This document shows positions 49,963-59,100 of a stretch of DNA of 64,000 nucleotides, one piece after another; within the stretch, counting starts at the first letter, position 1, and each line of letters starts with the position of its first letter. The stretch covers positions 62,001 to 126,000 of the forward strand of contig DAOSIS010000005.1 of NCBI GenBank assembly GCA_035366835.1. Reading direction: 5' to 3'. The notes beneath the pieces were generated by a model, which saw nothing but the letters and a program-made list of their open reading frames with translations, did no database searches and was not told the origin of the DNA. The position numbers were made by a program, and so were the translations under genes. This DNA comes from UBA6109 sp035366835. GTDB taxonomy: Bacteria > Desulfobacterota > Syntrophia > Syntrophales > UBA6109.

Positions 49963-50835
49963 TCACCGATCGGCGAGGGATGAAAGAAAGGCCATCAGAT
50001 TGGTCTTCTTGTTCTTGATGCCGAATTTGGCGCGGAGGTTCTTGCGGTGGAAGTCGACCGAGGTGGCGGAGATGTTCAGGATGTCGGTCATCTCTTTGGT
50101 CGTCTTCCCCTCCTTGAGAAGATTGGCGACCTGTATTTCCCGCGGTGTCAGGTCCAGATAAGCTGAGGTCAGCGTGCACAGGAAGGGAGACACGATGTCC
50201 CGGAGGTTTCTTTCGATGATCTCGACCTGGGCCAGCTGACTTTCATTGAGCTGGAGGTGCTTCAGATTCTCGATGTGCGGGAGGATCAGTTTCCGGACAT
50301 TCGCCAGGACCTGCTCTTCCAGCGTTGCCTTGTCCTGCTCCCGGTGCTGGAGCAGGACCTTCAGCGCCGTGTTGGCCTCCTCCAGGGATCGGGACTTCAG
50401 CTCCAGCGCCTGCTCCCGCTCCTTGAGCGCCTTTTCCGCCGCCTGGCGCTCCCTCCGTTCGTCGGCTTCCTGGAGCGCCCGCGTCACGACCGATGCGAGG
50501 CGTGACAAGCGGCTCTTGAGGACGTAATCCGTCGCTCCCTGTTTGAGGAGGGCGATGGCCGTTTCCTCGCCCAGTGCCCCCGAAACGAATACGAACGGCA
50601 CGTTCGGGCACTTGTTCACGGCGATCTTCAGCGCCGAGAGGCCGTCGAACTGGGGCAGGGAATAGTCCGAGAGGATGATGTCAGGGGGAAATTGATCGAG
50701 TGCTTCGACGAAGGATGGCCGGTCGCACACGCATTTCGACTCGAAGACCGCACCGGCCTCCCGGAGTTCGAACTGGATCAAATCGGCATCCGCCGATACA
50801 TCTTCCAGGATCAGGATGCGCATGTCTTTACTCAT
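49963..50835 (-). CDS. Response regulator with receiver, coiled coil and LuxR/NarL-type HTH
   Basis: A 290-residue regulator. The receiver domain (about 5-122) has Asp57 as phospho-acceptor (ILSDYSLPQFDG) and Lys107 in YVLKSRL. A long charged helix (about 125-205) is probably a coiled coil. The C-terminal LuxR/NarL-type HTH (about 225-290) has LTPREIQVANLLKEGKTTKEMTDILNIS, split by the VDFHRKNLRAKFGI recognition region. No cognate kinase lies beside it. It is the only LuxR-type DNA-binding regulator in the window and a candidate, by proximity only, for the palindromic sites at nearby promoters. Confidence 0.87.
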   Translation of the reverse strand: MSKDMRILILEDVSADADLIQFELREAGAVFESKCVCDRPSFVEALDQFPPDIILSDYSLPQFDGLSALKIAVNKCPNVPFVFVSGALGEETAIALLKQGATDYVLKSRLSRLASVVTRALQEADERRERQAAEKALKEREQALELKSRSLEEANTALKVLLQHREQDKATLEEQVLANVRKLILPHIENLKHLQLNESQLAQVEIIERNLRDIVSPFLCTLTSAYLDLTPREIQVANLLKEGKTTKEMTDILNISATSVDFHRKNLRAKFGIKNKKTNLMAFLSSLADR

Positions 50836-50937
50836 GTTCCATCCTCCACCCTTCCGTAGGAAAATAGCAAGAAGAGGGCAGCTTCGTCAAGGACTGCCCT
50901 CTCGGTTCCTGGTGCGACCGCATGGATTCCCCCCGGA

Positions 50938-51384
50938 TCACTTGACCACGATCACGGAGCACTTGGCCCCGCGGACGACTCTTTCGGCGACGCTTCCGAG
51001 CAGAAGTTTCTTCAATCCCTTTTTCCCCTGCGAGGCGATGACGATCAGGTCGATCTTCTTCTTCCTCTGTTCGTCGATGATGACCTCCGAAGGATAACCC
51101 ATTTGCACGTCATATACAACTTCTACCTTCCTGCCGGCCGTTACGGCCGCGGCCTGCTTCGCGAGGCGTTCCCTGGACGTCTTCACCGCCTCTCTTTCCA
51201 CCTGTTGGAGAAGCGAGGTGTCGATGCAGTAATCCGCACCGCACTGCTGAAACCGCTCGTCGATCACGTGGAGCAGATAAATCTTCGCCCCCTTCTCTTC
51301 GGCAATGTCCACGGCCTTCTTCAAGGCCTTGTCGGAAAATGAAGAAAAGTCGGTAGGAACCAGGATTCTCTTCGGCGTAAACAT
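50938..51384 (-). CDS. Universal stress protein (UspA family)
   Basis: A 149-residue single-domain Usp. The opening KRILVPTDFSSFSDKAL and the nucleotide motif G-x2-G-x9-GS (ASQGKKGLKKLLLGSVAERVV near 119-138) indicate the ATP-binding branch. Such proteins accumulate in stress and stasis, with poorly defined roles. An AAGGAG site precedes the ATG at 51384. It stands alone downstream of a region with a decayed gene. Confidence 0.9.
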   Translation of the reverse strand: MFTPKRILVPTDFSSFSDKALKKAVDIAEEKGAKIYLLHVIDERFQQCGADYCIDTSLLQQVEREAVKTSRERLAKQAAAVTAGRKVEVVYDVQMGYPSEVIIDEQRKKKIDLIVIASQGKKGLKKLLLGSVAERVVRGAKCSVIVVK

Positions 51385-51777
51385 GGTCTTATCTCCTTTC
51401 CGGTTCAAGATCACAAGCCGTCCATCCCTTCACCCTCATGACATCTCCCTTTTTTTAAAATAGGAATGGCCGCCGCCTTTGGCAACAGGACGGCGCAGAT
51501 TTGCCGAGACGCGTCGAGAGCGGGATTGCCGCACTCCGCAGGCGGTGGCAATGCTCTCTCCAGGCGGCGCCGCAATTCACCGGGGAGAAACGCATGCGCT
51601 ACGTTCTCCTTCAACTTCGTCGAGGATGCCGCCAAGGAAGCACTCCATGCAGCGGCTTACGAGCGGGGCATGGGGATACTGGCCACGAAGCCCTTGCCGG
51701 AAACGTTCTTCAGCTTGACCGAAGCCCTTTTTGCGAATAACATCGGAACATCCGCCGTTCGATGACAAGGAGGCGCG
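51385..51777. other. Intergenic region upstream of the usp and DUF748 genes
   Basis: Apart from the short aldo/keto reductase-like remnant (51601-51741), I see no intact gene in these 393 bases. The right end holds the strong AAGGAGG site used by the DUF748 gene. Confidence 0.5.
51601..51741 (+). pseudogene. Remnant resembling the C-terminal part of an aldo/keto reductase
   Basis: In the forward frame the stretch FSFNFVEDAAKEALHAAAYE, then RGMGILATKPL, resembles the late-barrel segment of iron-sulfur-type aldo/keto reductases (NFVE...AEEAL...ERGIGVIAMKPL). Neither the N-terminal barrel nor the remaining C-terminus is present, so this looks like a decayed gene fragment. The match is by eye only. 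Confidence 0.4.
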
Positions 51778-54700
51778 GTGAACAGAATCCGAATCCTCAA
51801 GGTCGCGTCGAGCCTGCCGTTCCTGATCGTGGCGGGATTGTTCTGCCTCTACCTGATATGCGGCTTTTTCCTCGTCGATCCGCTGGCCCAGAAACTCCTG
51901 CCCTGGGTGGGCGAGACCAAACTCGCCAGCCGTCTGAGCGCGCAGCAGGTGAAGTTCAACCCCCTCACGTTCGAAGTCACCGTGGACGGCCTGAAGCTGG
52001 CCGAGCGGAACGGCAATCTCCTAGCGGGTTTCGACCGTCTCTACCTCAACATCGGCACCACGGGGCTGTTCCGCTGGGCCTGGCGCATTCAGGATGTCCA
52101 GCTTCAACGCCCGCAGGTGGTCTTCGTGTCGCTGCCTGAAGGCAAGTCCAACTGGTCGGCCCTCGCGGACAGGCTCGGTGGGGGCAAGACCGCGGGAAAG
52201 AAGGAGCCGGGCGGCGCCACGGCGCGGGTGCTGGTCGATCACATCAAGATCGCCGACGGCGACATCGAGTTCACCGACGCGGCCCGCGAGGGTCCCCCGT
52301 TCAAAGCCGCGCTGAAGCCGCTCGGGATCGAGCTCGACGGCCTGTCCACGCTGCTCGATGACCGCGGCAATTACCAGATTGCCGCCCGACTGCCGGAGCA
52401 GGGCGGCACGCTGACCCTGAAGGGCGACATCAGCCTGAACCCGCTTTCGTCCAAGGGCGAAATCGCCCTCGCGGGGATCGGGCTCGCGGAGCTGCAGCGC
52501 GCCGACAAGGCCCGCCGCAATTTCGAGGTGACATCGGGAACGCTGGCCGCCGGCCTGCGCTATCGCTTCGCCTTGGTGAAAGGCGAGACGGGTTCCGGGG
52601 CACCCTCGCTTCAGATCGACGACGCGAATCTCAGCGTCCTGAATTTCGCGCTCGCGCCGCGGGGCGGCGCGCCCCTGCTGGAACTCGCCGAGGCGCGGAT
52701 CGGCAATGCAAACCTCGATCTGACGCAGCGGCGCGTCGAAGTGGCGAGCGTGAGCCTGACCGGGGGCAAGCTGGCCGCCACCCGCGATGCCGAGGGCGGA
52801 CTGGACTGGCAGACGCTGTTTGCCGCAGGGAATCGGAGGCCCGACCCCGCGCCCGCGGCCGCTGCGGAAACGGCGCCCGAAAAGGCCGCAGCGGCGCAGC
52901 CGTGGAAGATCGGCGTGCGGGAAATCCGGATGTCCGACTGGGCGGCGCGCTTTACGGACCGGGGATTTGCGAAGCCGCTCGTCGTCACCGCCGCGGGTTT
53001 CGCGATGACGGCAGCGCTTTCGGGCGAGGCGGGCGCAAAGACGGAGATCGAAGTCGGTCCCGTGAATGCGGCCCTTGGACCGGTCAGGGTGTTGTCCGGA
53101 ACGGGAGAGGCGGCGGCCCTGCAGCGCGCCGCCCTGGTCGACGCGAAGCTGAGTCTGGCGGCGAACCGTCTCGCCATCGAAGCCGTGGAGTTGAGCGGCC
53201 TGCGCACGGCCGTGATCCTGAGCAAGGACAAGACCCTCAACTGGGCGGAGATCCTGAAGAAGGCGCCGGACGCTCCGGTTCCCGCGCCGGCCAAGCGCGC
53301 CGCGGTCAATCCGGCCGCAGGGGACAAACCCGGCATGGACGTGCAGCTGGCGCGCTTCAGTCTGGACGGGATCGAGGTCGGCATTGCGGACCGGTCGGCC
53401 GGTGAGCCGGTTGTCCTCGACATCACCAGGGGTTTTGCGAGGGCGAAGGACCTCAGCCTCGATCTGAACAGGGCCGTGCCGATTCAGGCCGGCTTCGGCG
53501 TCAAGCAGGGCGGCAGCTTCAGCGCCGGCGGCACGATCGTCCCGGCCAAGGCGTCGGGCAGGCTCGACCTCAAACTTACCGGCTTCGCGCTGAAGCCCTT
53601 CGATCCCTACGTCAACCGCTTCGCAAAACTGGACCTGAATTCGGGCACGGTCTCCACCAGCGGAAAGCTCGCCTTCGCGCGGGCCGAAAAGGGGACGAAG
53701 GTGGATTTCGCCGGAAGCTTCGCGGTGGACAAGCTCGCCCTCACCGAAGAGGAAATCGGTGAGGCGTTCTTCAACTGGGAGAAGCTGTATTCCGACAAGC
53801 TGGAGTTCAGTCTGAATCCAAACCGACTGCACATGAACGAGCTCGTGGTGGACAATCCCTTCGCCAAGGTCATCATTTTCGAAGACAAGTCGATCAACCT
53901 GAAGCGCATTCTGCGCGGCTCCGGGCCGGCGGGCGATGTGGCGCCCAAGGAACCGGCCACGGCCAAGGCCCCGCCGAAGGCGGAGGCGCCCGATGAGGCC
54001 CCCGCGTTTCCCGTCGCCATCGACCGCGTGCGCATTACCAGCGCCGATGCCGAGTTTGCGGACCTCTCCCTGAGGCCGCAGTTCGGAACGAAGATGCACG
54101 ACCTCAGCGGCGTCGTCACGGGGATCTCCAATGACCGGGCAACGACGGCCCTGGCGGAGCTCGACGGCAAGGTGGACGAATTCGGCCTGGCCCGCATCCG
54201 CGGCTCGATCCAGCCCTTCCGGCCGACCGATGCTACGGACATGAGACTGACCTTCCGCAATCTCGAAATGACCAGGCTGACGCCCTATGCGGCGAAATTC
54301 GCCGGGCGAAGGGTCGATTCCGGGAAGCTTGCGGTGGATCTCGAATACAAGATCAAACAGCGGCAGCTGGCGGCCGAGAACAAGATCGTCATCGACAGGA
54401 TCAAGCTCGGCGAGCGGGTCGACAGCCCGGACGCCCTGAATCTTCCGCTCGACCTCGCGATTGCGATCCTGGAGGACACCAACGGCGTCATCGACCTGGA
54501 TCTGCCGATTTCTGGCAACCTCGACGATCCGGAATTCAGCTACGGCAGGATCGTCTGGAAGGCCTTCGTCAACGTGCTGACCAAGGTGGTGACCGCGCCT
54601 TTCCGCGCGCTCGGCAACCTGCTCGGCATCCGTTCCGAGAAGCTCGATGCGGTGGAGTTCGACGCCGGGGTGGCGACCCTGCTGCCGCCCGAGCGGGAGA

Positions 54701-55212
54701 AGCTCAAGGAGGTGGGCCAGGCGCTCGCCAAGCGGCCCGCGCTGACGCTGTCGATCGCGCCGGCCTATGCCCCGAAGGCCGACACCCGTGCGCTCCAGGA
54801 GCTGCGGATTCGGCGCGATGTCGCCGCGCGCATGGAACTGCGCCTGGAGGCAGGCCAGGAACCCGGCCCGGTCGACACCACCAACCCCCGTGCGCAGAGG
54901 GCCCTGGAGGACCTGTACGGCGAGCGGTTTGAAAAACAGGGCGGGCTGAAGGCCGTCCGGTCCGAACAGGAGAAGGCCGGCAGCGGTGCGATGCCGCTTC
55001 ACGCCGAGATCCTGGAGCGCCTGACGGCGCAGATCCCCGTGACCGACGCCGAACTGAACCGGCTGGCGCAGGCGCGCGGCGAAGCGGTGAAACAGGCGCT
55101 GGTATCGCTGGGCAAGATGGATGAAGCCAGGATTGCCGTGGGTGCCCCGGTGACGGAAGAGGCGGACGGCAGGGTCGTCCAGAGCAAGATGAACCTGGGG
55201 ACGGGCAAGTAA
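51778..55212 (+). CDS. DUF748/AsmA-like large envelope protein
   Basis: An 1144-residue protein with one N-terminal transmembrane helix (about 12-32) and a very long periplasmic region of repeating beta strands, as in AsmA/DUF748 proteins thought to act in lipid or outer-membrane assembly. Repeats of the form VDHIKIADGDIEFTDAA and IDRVRITSADAEFADLS are visible. The C-terminus (from about 970) has a region like the OmpA-type peptidoglycan-binding fold (LKEVGQALAKRPALTLSIAPAY). It starts with GTG at 51778 after AAGGAGG. Proteins of this type are best known from beta- and gammaproteobacteria, so transfer is possible. Confidence 0.82.
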   Translation: MNRIRILKVASSLPFLIVAGLFCLYLICGFFLVDPLAQKLLPWVGETKLASRLSAQQVKFNPLTFEVTVDGLKLAERNGNLLAGFDRLYLNIGTTGLFRWAWRIQDVQLQRPQVVFVSLPEGKSNWSALADRLGGGKTAGKKEPGGATARVLVDHIKIADGDIEFTDAAREGPPFKAALKPLGIELDGLSTLLDDRGNYQIAARLPEQGGTLTLKGDISLNPLSSKGEIALAGIGLAELQRADKARRNFEVTSGTLAAGLRYRFALVKGETGSGAPSLQIDDANLSVLNFALAPRGGAPLLELAEARIGNANLDLTQRRVEVASVSLTGGKLAATRDAEGGLDWQTLFAAGNRRPDPAPAAAAETAPEKAAAAQPWKIGVREIRMSDWAARFTDRGFAKPLVVTAAGFAMTAALSGEAGAKTEIEVGPVNAALGPVRVLSGTGEAAALQRAALVDAKLSLAANRLAIEAVELSGLRTAVILSKDKTLNWAEILKKAPDAPVPAPAKRAAVNPAAGDKPGMDVQLARFSLDGIEVGIADRSAGEPVVLDITRGFARAKDLSLDLNRAVPIQAGFGVKQGGSFSAGGTIVPAKASGRLDLKLTGFALKPFDPYVNRFAKLDLNSGTVSTSGKLAFARAEKGTKVDFAGSFAVDKLALTEEEIGEAFFNWEKLYSDKLEFSLNPNRLHMNELVVDNPFAKVIIFEDKSINLKRILRGSGPAGDVAPKEPATAKAPPKAEAPDEAPAFPVAIDRVRITSADAEFADLSLRPQFGTKMHDLSGVVTGISNDRATTALAELDGKVDEFGLARIRGSIQPFRPTDATDMRLTFRNLEMTRLTPYAAKFAGRRVDSGKLAVDLEYKIKQRQLAAENKIVIDRIKLGERVDSPDALNLPLDLAIAILEDTNGVIDLDLPISGNLDDPEFSYGRIVWKAFVNVLTKVVTAPFRALGNLLGIRSEKLDAVEFDAGVATLLPPEREKLKEVGQALAKRPALTLSIAPAYAPKADTRALQELRIRRDVAARMELRLEAGQEPGPVDTTNPRAQRALEDLYGERFEKQGGLKAVRSEQEKAGSGAMPLHAEILERLTAQIPVTDAELNRLAQARGEAVKQALVSLGKMDEARIAVGAPVTEEADGRVVQSKMNLGTGK

Positions 55213-55261
55213 TCCTCGCCCCGGGACCGCACTTCCGACGAAAGGGGTTCCTGCGGAACGA

Positions 55262-55978
55262 ATGGAAACCGCGCTGTTCAGCGCGCCGATCCTCTTTGCC
55301 GGCGCCCTGCTCCAGGGACTGGCCGGCTTCGGCGGCGCGCTCTTCTCCATGCCCCTTCTTCTCCTCTTCGTCGATCCGAAGTGGGCGGCACCCGTCGTCG
55401 TGCTCTGCTACACGATCAACCGCATTCCCGCGCTCTTCGTGCTGCGGAAAGACCTCATGTGGGATCATTCGCTGTTGCTGATCGCGGCGGCGGCCCCCGG
55501 CGCGTTTCTGGGGACGTACTTCCTCAAGAGCCTGGAGCCGGGAGTGATCATGAAGACCCTGGGGACGGTGCTCGTTCTCTATGCCGCCTACAGGATTTCA
55601 GCACCCGGGTTCAGACTGAACTTCTCCAGGATCTGGGCGGTCCCCACGGGCTTTCTGAGCGGCGTCCTCGGCGGCGCCTTCGGGACGGACGGTCCTCCCG
55701 TCGTCGTCTATGCGACCCTCAAGCCCTGGAGCAAGGAGCAGGTCATCGGCATGCTCCAGAGCTTCTTCCTATTCGCCAATTTCATCGTCATCGGGAGCTA
55801 CGGCTATCACGGCCTCCTCGATGCCTCGGTCTTCACCGTTTCCGCGGTTTCAGCCCCCTTCGCCGTCGCCGGCATCTTCCTCGGTCTGAGGATCAACCGC
55901 CGCATCCGCCAGCGCCATTTCGAGATCGTCGTCTCCTGCCTGATCGGCATCATGGGGCTTGTCCTCTGGATGCGCTGA
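55262..55978 (+). CDS. TauE/SafE-family membrane transporter
   Basis: A 238-residue membrane protein with about eight helices in two similar halves; GLAGFGGALFSMPLLLLF near 20 and GFLSGVLGGAFGTDGPPVVVY near 130 are the paired family motifs. Members export sulfite, sulfoacetate or other organosulfur anions. It starts 49 bases after the DUF748 gene and may share its transcript. The substrate is unknown. Confidence 0.87.
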   Translation: METALFSAPILFAGALLQGLAGFGGALFSMPLLLLFVDPKWAAPVVVLCYTINRIPALFVLRKDLMWDHSLLLIAAAAPGAFLGTYFLKSLEPGVIMKTLGTVLVLYAAYRISAPGFRLNFSRIWAVPTGFLSGVLGGAFGTDGPPVVVYATLKPWSKEQVIGMLQSFFLFANFIVIGSYGYHGLLDASVFTVSAVSAPFAVAGIFLGLRINRRIRQRHFEIVVSCLIGIMGLVLWMR

Positions 55979-56193
55979 AGCGGCGATCCCGCGGATTCCC
56001 ATGGACGCATCGGGGTGCGGAGTCAACCTTAGGATTCCGAAGGGATCATGCATTGAGGTGCCGCCGCAGAAACGCCACCAGCTGCGGAACAGCGGAGAGA
56101 CGGGTCTTCCGGTGCCGGCGGTCAAGCGGCGCTGATTCGCCAGCACGCGTCCTGAGCGGGACCCGCCGGGTTCCGGCGCCGTTGCGGCGTGCG

Positions 56194-59100
56194 TTAAACC
56201 GGCCGGAAGCCCTGCCTGCCGGGCTGCACCGTCGTCTTGGGCCAGATTCGATCGACGAGATCGAAGAAGGCCTGCTGGGGGCTGGCTTTCCCGTCGAGGG
56301 GCAGCCGGGCGATGGCGGTATGGGGCAGGCCGCCGCTGGTAAAGGCCCCCGGCAATCCGGCCGCCATCAGGTTCACGCCTCTCGGGCTGCGGATCCGGAC
56401 CCCCAGGCATTCCCGGTTCTCGGAGTCGTGCACGACCTGCGCGACGATGATCGGCCGTTCCGCCAAATCTCCGCGCCGGATGAGGACTTCGGAGATCCAA
56501 TGATAGAAGTCGAGCTCGTTGCGGTCGTCGCCGGAGACGGGTGTCGGGGACGCGACCTCGTCGTGGGTGAAGAAGTGGGCGGTGTACGGGCGGCCCCGGT
56601 TCTCCGAGACGATCCGTTCCGTCAGGATCTGGACCCGTTCATTCAGGGTCCGGTACTCGGCGAGGAACCGCTGCCAGGATTCGTGCGTCTCGAGTTGCTC
56701 GGGGCGCTCGATCCCGGCGAGGGCGTTGATAGCGCCCAGGTAGCCGCGGGTGCGGGTGATCATCCGGACGGCGCGGGCGGCCTCGACCGTGCGGTCCGTA
56801 TTGAACCGGCTATAGAACAGCAGCCATTCGGCGCGATCCTGGCCGGACGCATCCAGACAGCAGCCGACGGCTGTCTGCCAGGCGATCTTGTTGAGGAGCC
56901 CTTCGTCGTCGATCAGGACCGAAGCCAGCTCGCCCAGGACCATGGCCGTGGGATACTCGTCGAGCGACAGAGGTGATTTCAGCGTCTGTGGCGAGATGTA
57001 AAGCGCATCCAGCTTGGCCGGCGTAACGCGGTCCGACCCGTCCGGCGGATCTTCCAGGAATGTCTCCGAAAGGGCGTGGTTGTTGACGAACGTGATCCGG
57101 CATCCGGAGCTCACCTGGACCAGGTGCGACCGGCCCGGTTCGCCCGTGGGAAAGGCGCGGTCCAGGGCGAAGATATGACGCAGCGGGGTCGGCGTCGCCT
57201 GCGACTGCCGCACCATGTCCGGGACGACCTTCGACCGGAAGGATTCGTTGAGGTGCCTGATCCGCTTCTCGGCGCCGGGGCAGAGATGTGCGATCAGGCC
57301 CTGCAGGATGGCCGCCGAGGCCACGCCGTCCTCGTCGTTGTCCGAGAGGACCAGGACCCGCTCGTTCGGCGCGATCGACCGGATCCGGTCGGCGAATTGC
57401 CCGGCGAGCTGACCGAGCCGCTCGCGGTAGATGGCGAGGTCGTGCATGCGCCGCAGCGCGAGGATGTCGGAGGCGGTGGCCAGGTCCACGTTGTACTCAT
57501 GGGCCACCGTCCAGGCGTCCTCGAAGCCGCGGTTGATCTGGCGGTAGAGGTTTTCCTCTTCGATCTGCCGCTCCCAGAACTGACCGGTGCTGTTCTGGAG
57601 CATCTCCGAGAGCGAGACCAGCGTGCCGCCCGGACTCCCCAGGTTGTCCGGGATGACCTCGATGCCGCGCTCCTTCAGAATCCCCTTGGCCTCGACGGTG
57701 ACCGCGGCGCCCGTCAATTCACAGACCACCCTGACCCGCAGCGACGGCGCGTTGTCGGCGCGGACGGAGCCGGGGATCGCGGTAAGCACCAGGATGTCCG
57801 CCTCCGCCTGTTTCAAGGTTTCCGGATCGGGATGGTAATGCAGGTTGGAGTCCTGGCCGTGCGACAGCATCCGGACCACGGGACTGGCCAGGAGGGTGTC
57901 GAACCGCTTGCCGGCGTTCTTGTGGGCGATCACGGCCGCCAGTTCCTGGCGCGTGAAGCCGTCGGGGCGCGTCACGGCCCCCCGGCTGTCGCTGACGCCT
58001 ACGATGGTGGCGCCGCCCAGCACCATGAGATTGGCCACGTTCTTGCCGGCGTTGCCGAAGCCCTCGATGGCGACCGTCAACCCATGCAGCGGATGCTCCG
58101 CGCCGGTCATGTGCTTGAGAAGGATATCGAGCGCCATCAGGGCCCCGTGGGCCATGGCTTCGGACCGCAGCTCCGAGCCGCAGACATCGACCGGCTTGCG
58201 CGTGACCACGCCCAGTTTCGGCGTGGCGCATTCGTAGCAGAGGGGCAGGGTGAAGAAGATCAGCCGATCCACCGTGGGAATCACGTCACCGGTCTCGGTG
58301 ACGGCGCGGATGGCGCGTTCGATCACCTCCGTGCGCGCCCGCCGGAAAAGGTCCGGCAGGGAATCGGTCGACCGGTCGCGGGCATCGCAGAGGATATTGA
58401 CGACGCTCCAGAAGCGGTCTTTGAGCGCTTCGCGCCCCAGACCGGCGGTCGGGGTCAGCGCTGCAAGCGCCTGCCGTTCGTCGGGCGACAGCAGCAGGTC
58501 GCTGTGGAACCAGCCCACCGGCAGGGATTGCCCGTCGGGCGTCAGCCGGGCCAGCGCCTGCTCGAGCATGACCCACTGGTTGTCGAGGAGCGTGCGCAGG
58601 TACAGTTCCAGCACCTGCGGGTCACTGCACTCGTCGAGACCGCGGGTGGACAGGGCGACGGAAAGCGACCGGAGGATGGGTTCCCGGTGATGGAACAGCC
58701 GGTTCTCCTGGCGCTGGGTCTCGCCGGTTCCGAAGAAGAGATCCATCAGCATCCGGTACTGGGCCGGGCTGGGCGACCCCTGCGGGGGAAATTCCTCGAT
58801 CAGCCGTCGCAGCTTCTCGCGGGAGGACGGCAGAAGGATCTGATGCTCCATCTGCATTTTTGCGGCGGCGCGGGCCAGGGCGCAGGCGGTGGGGACGTAG
58901 TCCTTTCGTGCAAGGATTTCCCGCAGCCTCGACGTCATGTCCTCGTCGCCGATAATGATGTCCGGCTCGTCCTCCAGGAGGGCGCGCAGATGCCCTTCCA
59001 CGACGTTGGTGGAAAGCTGCAGATTCAGCCGCGAGGTCAGCGTGCTGTTGGTTTCGGCCGCGTGCACGATCTTGTCGCAGGCGATCCGGCCGGCCCGTGT

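Noticed and set aside
52021..55350. A 1109-codon open frame antisense to the DUF748 gene
   Set aside because: The forward frame has a GTG start with a strong AAGGAGG site, a membrane anchor and regular beta-repeat structure; the antisense frame shows nothing.
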